From Scandinavium lactucae (GTDB lineage Bacteria > Pseudomonadota > Gammaproteobacteria > Enterobacterales > Enterobacteriaceae), in assembly GCF_033843265.1 (NCBI RefSeq), contig NZ_JAWXRD010000039.1:1-64000 (forward strand): a stretch of DNA of 64,000 nucleotides, written 5' to 3'. Under the pieces are notes generated by a model. That model had not been told where the DNA came from and did not search any database. It saw only the letters and a program-made list of their open reading frames with translations. Below, one piece after another: positions 1-8,029 of the stretch. Made by a program: the position numbers and the translations under genes. Positions within the stretch are counted from its first letter, which is position 1. Every line of letters begins with the position of its first letter.

Positions 1-33
1 CCCGGCGGCTTGCTTGCCGTTGTTCCGTGTCAG

Positions 34-70
34 TGGAGGCGCATTATAGGGAGTTCTGAGACGTTGACAA
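34..70 (-). promoter_or_regulatory. P1 promoter of an rRNA operon running off the left edge
   Basis: On the minus strand a -35 TTGTCA (65-70) and -10 TATAAT (43-48) are separated by 16 bp and followed by GCGCCTCCACTGACACGGAA, which matches the discriminator and start of E. coli rrn P1 promoters; the likely start is the A at about 34. An AT-rich stretch at about 74-115 is a candidate UP element. In E. coli the rRNA operon rrnB follows murI in the same orientation, as here. The rRNA genes themselves are outside the window. Confidence 0.88.
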
Positions 71-121
71 GCCCTGTTTGCAAAAAACTTTTCAACCGTC
101 TCTTTTTTACTCAAATGACTA

Positions 122-973
122 CTAAACAGCCAGTTTTTCGAGCCTTTCGAAGCCATAACGCTGCAAAACGGGCAAAAGTTGTTCAGTTTCCGGCGTCAAT
201 GCCATACAGAAGGCGATATTCGATTCTGACGATTTTGCATCTGGGGCTTCATGTTCGAGCAACCAGGCGGTACGTCGCGCAATTGCCGCACCAGAATCAA
301 TCAATCGAGTGCCTTCCGGCAGGACTTCCAGCAGTTCGTCTTGTAATAAAGGGAAGTGCGTACATCCCAGCACTACGGTATCTGGCGGCTCAGGCATTCT
401 CAGCCACGGACGCAGGATGCGGCGCAGCTCGTCCAGTGGGACTGGCTCGCCATGCAGCTTCGCTTCAGCCAGAACCACCAGCTCCGCCGAGCCCAGCATC
501 TCAATCTGACATTCATTGGCAAAGCGATCGATCAGTTCACGCGTATAAGGACGCTTTACCGTACCGCGCGTTGCCAGCAGCCCTACCACGCCGTTTGCCG
601 TCAGGCGTGCCGCCGGTTTGATAGCCGGAACCACACCCACCACGGGAAACGCGAACTTTTCACGCAGACCAGGGAGTGAAACGGTACTTGCGGTGTTGCA
701 GGCGATCACCGCCAGCGCAAGGGGATAACGCGCCTGGACAGCGGTGACGATTTCAAGCACACGGTCCACAATGAAGTCTTCGCTCTTTTCCCCATAAGGA
801 AAGGCGACGTTATCGAAAGCGTAGATGTAATGAAGATCCGGCAGCAGGTGCCGAATCTCATCGTAAACCGACAACCCACCGACCCCGGAATCAAACACCA
901 GGACGGTGGGACGTGGATCAGAAGGTGTAGCTGCCAGACAAGTTGTACTCCCGTCCTGCAGTTTCGTAGCCAT
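122..973 (-). CDS. murI: Glutamate racemase MurI
   Basis: Cytoplasmic cofactor-independent racemase that makes D-glutamate for peptidoglycan. The protein (283 aa) begins MATKLQDG and carries the FDSGVGGLSV motif near the N-terminus and the two catalytic cysteine motifs ACNTAST and GCTHFPLL. Length is close to the 285 aa of E. coli MurI. I chose the ATG at 973 because it matches the family start; an upstream in-frame extension to 1018 lies entirely in btuB coding sequence. The first 56 bp overlap the 3' end of btuB in another frame, the same arrangement as in E. coli, so murI is probably co-transcribed with btuB and may be translationally linked to it. The stop lies about 50 bp before the rRNA P1 -35 element. 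Confidence 0.96.
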   Translation of the reverse strand: MATKLQDGSTTCLAATPSDPRPTVLVFDSGVGGLSVYDEIRHLLPDLHYIYAFDNVAFPYGEKSEDFIVDRVLEIVTAVQARYPLALAVIACNTASTVSLPGLREKFAFPVVGVVPAIKPAARLTANGVVGLLATRGTVKRPYTRELIDRFANECQIEMLGSAELVVLAEAKLHGEPVPLDELRRILRPWLRMPEPPDTVVLGCTHFPLLQDELLEVLPEGTRLIDSGAAIARRTAWLLEHEAPDAKSSESNIAFCMALTPETEQLLPVLQRYGFERLEKLAV

Positions 974-2765
974 AAACTGTCTCGTAGTCTTTATCGAACA
1001 GGTTGGCGATTTTACCACGAACTGTCAGGTGAGAGGTGACCGGATATGAAACGGCGAGATCCCACACGCTCACACCGCCCATCTTCACGTTTTCAGATGC
1101 ATAGGTGACTGGGTCAAACTTTTTATCATAGCGAGTACCCAGATATTGATACGTCACTGACCAGTCAAAGTCATACACCTGCCAGTCCAGCTGATATTTC
1201 ACCTGCTGCTTGGCACGTCGTGCCAGCAACTCATTGGTCTGCGCGTTACGGGCATCGAGATAATCATAGCTGAGGGTGTGGGCTAACGGACCGGTGTCGA
1301 ACGACGCGGTTGCCTCAATGCCTTTGATGCGTGCTTTGCCCACGTTGTAGTACTGGTTCTGGTTGTAGTCATAATCGATAAGATTATCGACATCGTTACG
1401 ATAGCCAGATAGACGCCAGTTCACGCCCGCCGTTAAGCCCTCGAAGGCCCCTTCCCACTGCTTACTCTCTTCTGGGTCGAGATTTTCGTTGCCATAGAAA
1501 CCGTATAGCTGACCCAGGTTCGGCGCTTTAAACGCCGTTCCGTAGGACGCCACGAAGCGATAGCCGTCGATAAATTCCCAGGCAGCGCTGCTCTGCCAGG
1601 TGCCATGATCGCCAAACTGCGAGTTATCGTCGCCGCGCACCGCGCCTTCAAAAGTAAATTGACCGAACTGTTGTAATGCCGTCAGAAACAGACCAGTGTT
1701 ACGGATATCGTAACCATTGGACACATAGTTGGTTCCCGGCTCGGTGCTTTGCTTTTGCCAGTCAACGCCTGCGCCAATGTTACCGTGGCCGACATCCACA
1801 GAGTTCGCCCACTGCAGGTTGTACTGTTTGACCTCGTCCAGCGTCGCCGTAGAGTCATAGCGGCCCAGATTCGGATCGTAGTTATAGTCTTTACTGTGGC
1901 TGTAGCTCGAGGTCAGCTGCGAATGGAAGATGTCATTGTTAAAGCGAACGCCCGCATCCCAGGTCTGGCTATAAAGTTGGCGAGTGTCGACTAGCACGCC
2001 CATATAAGGAGAGTTATCGTAGGCCGTACGGTTGTCGTAGCCGTAGCCACGGACAAATGCACTCCACTCATCAGAGAAATTATGCTCCAGCGCACCGTAT
2101 AGCGTTTTACTCATAAAGCCATCACGGTCCGTCTGCGGCTGTCCACCCGTATTCCCGTCCGCCACCACGTCGAAGCCTTTGGTATAGGTGTAGTCTCCGG
2201 CCAACGTCACACGGGTATTATCCCCAAGTTTCTGCTGCGTACTGGCGTTGTAGCTCTGGTATCCGTTGGACCCAACCCCGGCATTTAGCGTCGTCCCATC
2301 CTTCGCGCGGGTGGTAATAATGTTGACCACGCCGCCAATCGCATCTGAGCCATAAACCGCCGAGCGTGGCCCGCGGATATATTCGATACGCTGAACCAGG
2401 CTCACTGGGAACTGGCTAAGATCGGAAGAACCACTGACACCCGCCTGATTAAGACGAACACCATCGACCAGAATCAGCACATGGCTGGAGTTAGTCCCAC
2501 GAATAAATAAAGAAGAGCTTTGCCCCATGCCACCGTTCTGCGCAATATCCACGCCGGGCAAACGACGCATCACGTCGGTGACGGAAGTCGATTGCCAGCG
2601 ATCGATATCCTCGCGCGTCACCACGGTGACCGGTGCCATAACGGTATTTAGAGGTTGTTGAAAACGATTTGCGGTAACGACCATCGTGTCTGAGCCGCTG
2701 TCCTGCGCCCAGCCAGAAAAAGCTGTGACGGAGAGCGCCGTCAGCAGCGAAGCTTTTTTTATCAT
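918..2765 (-). CDS. btuB: Vitamin B12 TonB-dependent outer membrane receptor BtuB
   Basis: Outer-membrane beta-barrel that imports cobalamins with energy from TonB-ExbBD. The 615-aa precursor starts MIKKASLLTALSVTA with a signal peptide ending near residue 20, followed by the TonB box region DTMVVTANRF, a plug domain (about residues 30-155) and a 22-strand barrel ending in GSYTF with the C-terminal Phe expected for BAM recognition. E. coli BtuB is 614 aa. The start at 2765 fits the signal peptide; the longer in-frame extension to 2912 lies in the riboswitch leader and is rejected. A cobalamin riboswitch directly upstream should shut off translation when adenosylcobalamin is plentiful. murI overlaps its 3' end. 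Confidence 0.97.
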   Translation of the reverse strand: MIKKASLLTALSVTAFSGWAQDSGSDTMVVTANRFQQPLNTVMAPVTVVTREDIDRWQSTSVTDVMRRLPGVDIAQNGGMGQSSSLFIRGTNSSHVLILVDGVRLNQAGVSGSSDLSQFPVSLVQRIEYIRGPRSAVYGSDAIGGVVNIITTRAKDGTTLNAGVGSNGYQSYNASTQQKLGDNTRVTLAGDYTYTKGFDVVADGNTGGQPQTDRDGFMSKTLYGALEHNFSDEWSAFVRGYGYDNRTAYDNSPYMGVLVDTRQLYSQTWDAGVRFNNDIFHSQLTSSYSHSKDYNYDPNLGRYDSTATLDEVKQYNLQWANSVDVGHGNIGAGVDWQKQSTEPGTNYVSNGYDIRNTGLFLTALQQFGQFTFEGAVRGDDNSQFGDHGTWQSSAAWEFIDGYRFVASYGTAFKAPNLGQLYGFYGNENLDPEESKQWEGAFEGLTAGVNWRLSGYRNDVDNLIDYDYNQNQYYNVGKARIKGIEATASFDTGPLAHTLSYDYLDARNAQTNELLARRAKQQVKYQLDWQVYDFDWSVTYQYLGTRYDKKFDPVTYASENVKMGGVSVWDLAVSYPVTSHLTVRGKIANLFDKDYETVYGYETAGREYNLSGSYTF

Positions 2766-2847
2766 TGTAAAAAGCATCCAATAAATATGAAGGATGCCGC
2801 TGGTCTCATCAGTAGCTCGCGATGATGAGGATCCGTTGCGACGTACT

Positions 2848-3012
2848 CCGGCAGGTCTTCGGGCTAGAAGGCCCCCGAATGGGATCGGGGCAATGAAACG
2901 ATGACTTCCCACCTGTTGGCAGTGTCTGCTTACGCTCTCATTTCGCCTTACTTTACCGCTGCGCGTCAGCTCCAGATTTGCACTGGATTCCCTTTTAACT
3001 CACAAGACCGGA
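2848..3012 (-). promoter_or_regulatory. Cobalamin (AdoCbl) riboswitch in the btuB leader
   Basis: Read on the minus strand, the leader begins CCGGTCTTGTGAGTTAA, continues with GGGAATCCAGTGCAAATC and CTGGAGCTGACGCGCAGC, then GGTGGGAAGTC, and closes with CCCGAAGACCTGCCGG (2848-2863). These blocks match the conserved core of the E. coli btuB aptamer in order and spacing. The first and last blocks pair to close the aptamer. The stretch 2766-2847 between it and the btuB ATG contains GCGGCATCCTTC and GGATGC, candidate parts of the RBS-masking expression platform. Aptamer limits are approximate. Confidence 0.93.
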
Positions 3013-3142
3013 AACAGGATGCTACATTCAGTAACATGCAGATGTCCAGACTGCTAATCATCTCGCCCTGGCCATCAAGGGCTGGACATCCTGTGAGCAT
3101 TCCCTACAATCGCCGCGTAATTTTTATCTTTCAGGAAGCATC

Positions 3143-4243
3143 ATGACCCCCGAACACCTGCCGACAGAACAGTACGAGGCCCAACTGGCGGAGAAAGTCG
3201 TCCGCCTGCAAAGTATGATGGCGCCACACAATGCCCCGGCTCCGGAGGTGTTCCGCTCGCCTGTTAGCCACTACCGGATGCGCGCCGAATTCCGCATTTG
3301 GCATGACGGCGATGACCTCTATCACATCATTTTCGATCAGGAAACCAAGCAGCGTATCCGCGTCGATACGTTCCCGGCGGCCAGTGAATTAATTAATGCG
3401 CTGATGAAAGCCGTGCTGGATGGCGTTAGGGATGAGAAAGTTCTGCGACACAAGCTGTTCCAGATTGATTACCTGAGCACCGTCAGCAATCAGGCCATCG
3501 TTTCTCTGCTTTATCATAAGAAACTGGACGAAGAATGGCAGGTCGCTGCCACCCGGCTGCGTGATGCGCTGCGCGCCGCGAACCTGAACGTGCATTTAAT
3601 TGGCCGGGCGACGAAAACCAAAATCGCATTGGATCAGGATTTTATCGACGAACGTCTGCCCGTTGGCGGGCGTGAAATGATCTATCGTCAGGTAGAAAAC
3701 AGCTTCACGCAGCCGAACGCGGCGATGAATGTGCAGATGCTGGAGTGGGCGCTGGCGGCAACCGAAAATTCAAAAGGGGATTTGCTGGAGCTGTACTGCG
3801 GTAACGGTAACTTCTCTCTGGCACTGGCGCGTAACTTCGACCGCGTGCTGGCCACCGAAATCGCCAAACCGTCCGTGGCGGCGGCGCAATACAACATCGC
3901 GGCGAACCACATTGATAACGTGCAGATAATCCGTATGTCAGCGGAAGAATTTACCCAGGCGATGAACGGCGTACGGGAGTTCAACCGTTTACAGGGGATT
4001 TCTCTAAAGAGCTATCAGTGCGAAACGATTTTCGTCGATCCTCCGCGCAGCGGGCTGGACAGCGAAACCGAGAAGATGGTGCAGGCGTACCCGCGTATTC
4101 TGTACATTTCCTGTAATCCGGAAACGTTGTGCAAGAATCTGGAAACTTTAGGCCAGACGCATAAGGTTGAACGTCTGGCGCTGTTCGACCAGTTCCCGTA
4201 CACCCATCATATGGAGTGTGGGGTCTGGCTGACGAAGAAGTAA
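3143..4243 (+). CDS. trmA: tRNA (uracil-54-C5)-methyltransferase TrmA
   Basis: SAM-dependent enzyme that makes ribothymidine (m5U54) in the T-loop of tRNAs, and m5U341 of tmRNA in E. coli. The 366-aa length equals E. coli TrmA. Visible motifs are the SAM-binding LELYCGNGNFSLAL segment in the central Rossmann fold, FVDPPRSG (motif IV), and the catalytic cysteine in LYISCNPETL near residue 324. The ATG at 3143 follows AGGAAG at a good distance. The gene is divergent from btuB; the roughly 130 bp between the riboswitch 5' end and this ATG must hold both promoters. A strong hairpin follows the stop. Confidence 0.97.
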   Translation: MTPEHLPTEQYEAQLAEKVVRLQSMMAPHNAPAPEVFRSPVSHYRMRAEFRIWHDGDDLYHIIFDQETKQRIRVDTFPAASELINALMKAVLDGVRDEKVLRHKLFQIDYLSTVSNQAIVSLLYHKKLDEEWQVAATRLRDALRAANLNVHLIGRATKTKIALDQDFIDERLPVGGREMIYRQVENSFTQPNAAMNVQMLEWALAATENSKGDLLELYCGNGNFSLALARNFDRVLATEIAKPSVAAAQYNIAANHIDNVQIIRMSAEEFTQAMNGVREFNRLQGISLKSYQCETIFVDPPRSGLDSETEKMVQAYPRILYISCNPETLCKNLETLGQTHKVERLALFDQFPYTHHMECGVWLTKK

Positions 4244-4254
4244 CTCTGCCTTAA

Positions 4255-4276
4255 AGCCCTCTCGCCAGAGAGGGCT
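4255..4276. terminator. Hairpin between convergent trmA and yijD
   Basis: AGCCCTCTC (4255-4263) pairs perfectly with GAGAGGGCT (4268-4276) around a 4-nt loop. It lies between two convergent stops, so it could end transcription in both directions. No long T-run follows, so intrinsic strength is uncertain. Confidence 0.6.
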
Positions 4277-4283
4277 GCGGCTG

Positions 4284-4643
4284 TTATTCCGAAAGTTCCG
4301 CTTTACGGTTACGCATCCGGTAACCAATCCAGAACACCATCACAACTGACAGGACCGCCGGGAAGAAGTTAGAGCCGATATCCGGGTATTCCGCGCGAAC
4401 CACTGTACTGTAAAGCAACACACCCAGAATAAAGCAAGCCGCCGCAAGGCCTGGCAGCCCCACAGGCATGGTGCGATTTTGGTAACGTTGATGCAGACAA
4501 TAAATCGTCAAAACCAGCGCGATCAGCGGGAACACTGAAAAGGGGACAATCGAACTGAAAAGTGCCGCAAATGTTCCGTTAATGGATAAACCGGCGATCA
4601 GCGCCAGCAACAACGTACCTCTGTCTTGACCTGTCTGTTTCAT
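4284..4643 (-). CDS. yijD: YijD, small inner membrane protein (DUF1422)
   Basis: 119-aa protein with four predicted hydrophobic segments: about residues 8-28 (LLLALIAGLSINGTFAALF), 33-49, 64-83 and 91-107, with a basic C-terminal tail (YRMRNRKAELSE). It matches the YijD family found next to fabR in enterobacteria. Its biochemical role is unknown. It starts 15 bp downstream of the fabR stop on the same strand, so the two genes almost certainly form one operon, as in E. coli. Nothing in the sequence suggests degradation. Confidence 0.9.
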   Translation of the reverse strand: MKQTGQDRGTLLLALIAGLSINGTFAALFSSIVPFSVFPLIALVLTIYCLHQRYQNRTMPVGLPGLAAACFILGVLLYSTVVRAEYPDIGSNFFPAVLSVVMVFWIGYRMRNRKAELSE

Positions 4644-4658
4644 TGCTCGTCCTTCACG

Positions 4659-5294
4659 TTATTCGGAATGGTGGGTCATCTTCTCTTGTTCACGGCGATA
4701 CCAGTAATAAGCACCTTTGGAAATCATCCGCAGCTGCAGTACCAGTCGCTCTTCTAATTGTCGACGCTGTTCAGGGCCGACATCCAACGCTTCTGCGCCC
4801 GCGCTGAACACAATGGTCACCATCGCTTCAGCCTGTGCTTCAGTAAAGGCGCGCGGCATGTGGTTTTCGATTTCCAGATAGTCAGCAAGTTCCGCAATAA
4901 AGTGCTGAATTTCACGCGCCACGGCGGCACGAAACGCCGCGGACGTACCAGAACGTTCACGTAGTAATAAACGGAAGGCGTTAGGGTTATTACCGATAAA
5001 TTCCATGAATGTGGACACCGAAGTGCGAATAACACTGCCACCTTTGGCGATACGCTGACGTGCCTGACGCATCAGCTGGCGCAGCATCAATCCGCTTTCA
5101 TCGACCATGGTTAAGCCGAGTTCATCCACATCGCGAAAATGACGATAGAAAGACGTCGGCGCAATTCCTGCCTCGCGCGCCACTTCGCGCAGGCTGAGGC
5201 TGGCAAAACTTCGTTCGGCACTCAGTTGACTGAATGCCGCTTCCACCAGCGAACGCCGGGTTTTTTCTTTTTGTAGCGCTCTGACGCCTATCAC
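4659..5294 (-). CDS. fabR: FabR, TetR-family repressor of unsaturated fatty acid synthesis
   Basis: DNA-binding repressor of fabB and fabA that senses the ratio of unsaturated to saturated acyl thioesters. A TetR-type helix-turn-helix is visible at about residues 25-50 (SLREVAREAGIAPTSFYRHF) and the C-terminal ligand and dimer domain follows. The open frame extends upstream to 5417, but the conserved protein begins around IGVRALQKEK. I place the start at the GTG at 5294, about 10 bp after AAGGA, giving 211 aa. E. coli annotation has shifted between long and short starts for the same gene, so this start is uncertain by a few codons. The last residues (EKMTHHSE) differ from E. coli. Divergent from sthA and in operon with yijD. 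Confidence 0.92.
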   Translation of the reverse strand: MIGVRALQKEKTRRSLVEAAFSQLSAERSFASLSLREVAREAGIAPTSFYRHFRDVDELGLTMVDESGLMLRQLMRQARQRIAKGGSVIRTSVSTFMEFIGNNPNAFRLLLRERSGTSAAFRAAVAREIQHFIAELADYLEIENHMPRAFTEAQAEAMVTIVFSAGAEALDVGPEQRRQLEERLVLQLRMISKGAYYWYRREQEKMTHHSE

Positions 5295-5492
5295 GATGTC
5301 TGAATCCTTCCATCTGCCTAGCTCGGCACTATACCAGAGATTAAAACTAATCTGTTTCAGACGCTTTGTGAATGATTGTTTACGGGCGGTTTGTGCTCTC
5401 CCGCGCGAAAAAAGCACAACGATAATTGGGTTAAGCAGGCAATGATGTTACTATTCTGTTGCTTTTATGTATAAGAACAGGTAAGCCTTACC

Positions 5493-6893
5493 ATGCCACA
5501 CACCTACGATTATGATGCAATAGTAATTGGTTCTGGCCCGGGCGGCGAAGGCGCTGCAATGGGGCTGGTTAAGCTCGGTGCCCGTGTCGCCGTTATCGAG
5601 CGTTATCACAACGTCGGTGGCGGATGTACCCACTGGGGCACCATCCCATCGAAAGCACTTCGCCACGCCGTCAGCCGCATTATTGAATTCAACCAGAATC
5701 CTCTCTACAGCGACCACACCCGACTTCTCCGTTCCTCATTCGCCGATATTCTTAATCATGCCGATAGCGTGATTAACCAGCAGACGCGCATGCGCCAGGG
5801 ATTCTACGAGCGTAATCACTGTGAAATTCTGCAGGGCGATGCCCATTTTATTGACGAGCACACCCTCGCGCTGGAGTGTCATGACGGTTCGGTCGAAACG
5901 GTAACGGCGGAGAAATTTGTCATCGCCTGCGGCTCTCGCCCCTATCGCCCGGACAACGTCGACTTCTCACACCCGCGCGTGTACGACAGCGACTCGATCC
6001 TCAGCCTCCATCATGAACCACGCCACGTGATTATCTATGGCGCAGGGGTCATTGGCTGCGAATATGCGTCGATCTTCCGCGGAATGGAGGTCAAAGTGGA
6101 TTTGATCAACACCCGCGATCGCCTGCTGGCGTTCCTCGATCAGGAAATGTCAGACTCTCTTTCGTATCACTTCTGGAACAGCGGCGTCGTTATTCGCCAC
6201 AACGAGGAGTACGAGAAGATTGAAGGCATGGATGACGGCGTGATCATGCACCTGAAATCTGGCAAAAAGCTCAAAGCCGACTGCCTGCTGTTTGCCAACG
6301 GACGTACCGGGAACACCGACAGTCTGGCGCTGGAAAACATTGGTCTGCAAACCGACAGCCGCGGTCAGCTAAAAGTAAACAGCATGTACCAGACTGCCAT
6401 TCCGCATATCTATGCCGTGGGCGATGTTATCGGTTATCCAAGTCTTGCTTCAGCGGCCTACGATCAGGGCCGAATTGCGGCACAGGCGATGGTCAAGGGT
6501 GAAGCTACCGCCCACCTGATTGAAGACATCCCAACCGGGATCTACACCATTCCGGAAATCAGCTCAGTCGGCAAAACCGAACAGCAGTTGACGGCGATGA
6601 AAGTGCCGTACGAAGTGGGACGTGCGCAGTTTAAGCACCTCGCGCGGGCGCAAATCGTCGGGATGAACGTGGGAACGCTGAAGATCCTGTTCCATCGGGA
6701 AACCAAGGAGATTTTGGGGATCCACTGCTTTGGCGAGCGCGCGGCCGAAATCATTCACATCGGCCAGGCGATAATGGAGCAAAAAGGTGGCGGTAACACC
6801 ATTGAGTACTTCGTTAACACCACCTTTAACTACCCGACAATGGCAGAAGCCTATCGGGTCGCCGCCCTGAACGGCTTAAACCGCCTGTTTTAA
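5493..6893 (+). CDS. sthA: Soluble pyridine nucleotide transhydrogenase SthA
   Basis: Cytoplasmic FAD flavoprotein that transfers hydride between NADPH and NAD+, mainly re-oxidising excess NADPH. The 466 aa match E. coli SthA in length. Order of domains: FAD-binding GSGPGGEGAA near residue 13, the degenerate redox site GGGCTHWGTIPSK, NAD(P)-binding IYGAGVIGCEYAS at about 180, second FAD motif HIYAVGDVIG, and the C-terminal dimerisation domain. As known for this family, only one of the two lipoamide-dehydrogenase redox cysteines is present (C-T-H-W-G-T), which separates it from true disulfide oxidoreductases. The last 18 bp overlap the convergent end of oxyR. Divergent from fabR. Confidence 0.97.
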   Translation: MPHTYDYDAIVIGSGPGGEGAAMGLVKLGARVAVIERYHNVGGGCTHWGTIPSKALRHAVSRIIEFNQNPLYSDHTRLLRSSFADILNHADSVINQQTRMRQGFYERNHCEILQGDAHFIDEHTLALECHDGSVETVTAEKFVIACGSRPYRPDNVDFSHPRVYDSDSILSLHHEPRHVIIYGAGVIGCEYASIFRGMEVKVDLINTRDRLLAFLDQEMSDSLSYHFWNSGVVIRHNEEYEKIEGMDDGVIMHLKSGKKLKADCLLFANGRTGNTDSLALENIGLQTDSRGQLKVNSMYQTAIPHIYAVGDVIGYPSLASAAYDQGRIAAQAMVKGEATAHLIEDIPTGIYTIPEISSVGKTEQQLTAMKVPYEVGRAQFKHLARAQIVGMNVGTLKILFHRETKEILGIHCFGERAAEIIHIGQAIMEQKGGGNTIEYFVNTTFNYPTMAEAYRVAALNGLNRLF

Positions 6894-7793
6894 CGTTTTG
6901 TCGAAATGGCCATCCATCTGCGTACGGATGGCCTCCGCCAACTGCTCGTAGCGGCTGCGCAGTGGTGATCCTGGACGATAAACCAGACCGACGGTACGAC
7001 GCGGCTCCGGCTTAATGCACGGCAGGTAAACGACACCGTCTCGTTTACGCTCCGGTGGTACAGCCAGCGCCGGTAACAGTGTGATGCCGCTGCCTGCGGC
7101 CACCATATTGCGCAACGTTTCCAGACTGGTGGCGCGGAAATGCGTATCTTCATCCGCCCCAGCCTCAAAACAGAAGCCCATCGCCTGATCGCGGAGGCAG
7201 TGGCCGTCTTCCAGCATCAGCAGTTTTTCCCCGGCCAAATCAGACATCGGCACGCGGTCGCGGTTAGCCCACGGATGGTCCTCGTAAATGGCCAGCATCA
7301 TCGGCTCATCAAACAGCGGCACCTCGATAAAGGCTTCACTCTCTTTCACCAGTGCCAAAATGGCACAGTCGAGCTTACCGCTGTCGAGTTGAGCCAGCAG
7401 TTGATGGGTCTGCGCTTCATGCAGATACATTTCGAGTTTAGGGAACGTCTGGTGCAGGATAGGGATAATCTGCGGAAGCAGATAAGGGCCTACGGTCGGG
7501 ATCAGGCCAATGTGCAACGGACCGGACATTGCTTCGCCCTGCTGGCTTGCCATCTCCCTGAGCACTTTGACCTCGCGCAGCACGGTACGTGCCTGATCCA
7601 CCAGCAGTAATCCTGCCTGCGTGAACAGCACTTTACGACTGGTGCGCTCCAGCAGCATTACACCCAGCTCATCTTCCAGCTTGCGAATTTGGCCACTTAA
7701 CGTCGGTTGGCTGACGTGGCAGGAATCCGCCGCACGGCGAAAATGACGATGCTCGGCTAAGGCCACCAGGTATTCAAGATCACGAATATTCAT
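6876..7793 (-). CDS. oxyR: Hydrogen peroxide sensor and LysR-type regulator OxyR
   Basis: LysR-family activator switched on by H2O2 through an intramolecular disulfide; controls katG, ahpCF, dps, oxyS and others. The 305-aa protein equals E. coli OxyR in length. The winged HTH occupies residues 1-60 (AADSCHVSQPTLSGQIRKLE) and both redox cysteines, C199 and C208, are present in EDGHCLRDQAMGFCF. The ATG at 7793 follows GGAGG. It is transcribed away from the OxyS-like RNA gene, and OxyR is expected to bind the shared intergenic region and repress itself. katG, a regulon member, lies 8 kb away. Convergent overlap with sthA leaves no room for a dedicated terminator. Confidence 0.97.
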   Translation of the reverse strand: MNIRDLEYLVALAEHRHFRRAADSCHVSQPTLSGQIRKLEDELGVMLLERTSRKVLFTQAGLLLVDQARTVLREVKVLREMASQQGEAMSGPLHIGLIPTVGPYLLPQIIPILHQTFPKLEMYLHEAQTHQLLAQLDSGKLDCAILALVKESEAFIEVPLFDEPMMLAIYEDHPWANRDRVPMSDLAGEKLLMLEDGHCLRDQAMGFCFEAGADEDTHFRATSLETLRNMVAAGSGITLLPALAVPPERKRDGVVYLPCIKPEPRRTVGLVYRPGSPLRSRYEQLAEAIRTQMDGHFDKTLKQAV

Positions 7794-7888
7794 TATTCAT
7801 CCTCCATTGCCATGATAGTTCATGGCGATAGATAGCATAGCAACGAACGATTATCCCTATCAAGGGTTCTGGTCAATAATACTCCACA

Positions 7889-7957
7889 TAAACGAGGCGG
7901 TGCCTCAATAAACCTTGAAGCCAACGTGAACTTTGCGGACCCCGTGGTCCGCTTTTT
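7889..7957 (+). ncRNA. oxyS: OxyS-like small regulatory RNA, compact form
   Basis: Divergent from oxyR at the position of E. coli oxyS. The 5' part resembles OxyS (ACGAGGCGGTGCCTC then ACCTTGAAG) and the 3' part matches it closely (GCCAACGTGAACTTT, then the terminator stem GCGGAC/GTCCGC at 7935-7952 with eight T). Compared with my recollection of the 109-nt E. coli RNA, about 40 nt between CCTTGAAG and GCCAACGTG are missing, giving roughly 69 nt. GAGGC-GGT-GCCTC (7894-7906) forms a perfect small 5' hairpin where E. coli has the long stem-loop a. The terminator loop is CCCGTG. The 5' end is estimated from the AATAAT-like -10 near 7875-7880. Confidence 0.75.
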
Positions 7958-7966
7958 TTTGGGCAT

Positions 7967-7992
7967 AAAAAAGCCCAACGTGCGGTTGGGCT
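7967..7992 (-). terminator. Intrinsic terminator of argCBH
   Basis: On the minus strand AGCCCAAC-CGCAC-GTTGGGCT (7972-7992) is followed by six T (7967-7972). It sits 38 bp after the argH stop and faces the OxyS terminator directly, so the two transcripts end back to back. Confidence 0.85.
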
Positions 7993-8029
7993 GATCTTTA
8001 TGAGTCGGATAAGCGGCAATTTTCGGGGT

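Noticed and set aside
2766..2912. Longer btuB N-terminus in frame upstream of 2765
   Set aside because: The extra codons translate the riboswitch region and would bury the signal peptide.
5493..6893. SthA read as a lipoamide-dehydrogenase-type disulfide oxidoreductase
   Set aside because: Only one of the two redox cysteines is present (C-T-H-W-G-T), as expected for soluble transhydrogenase.
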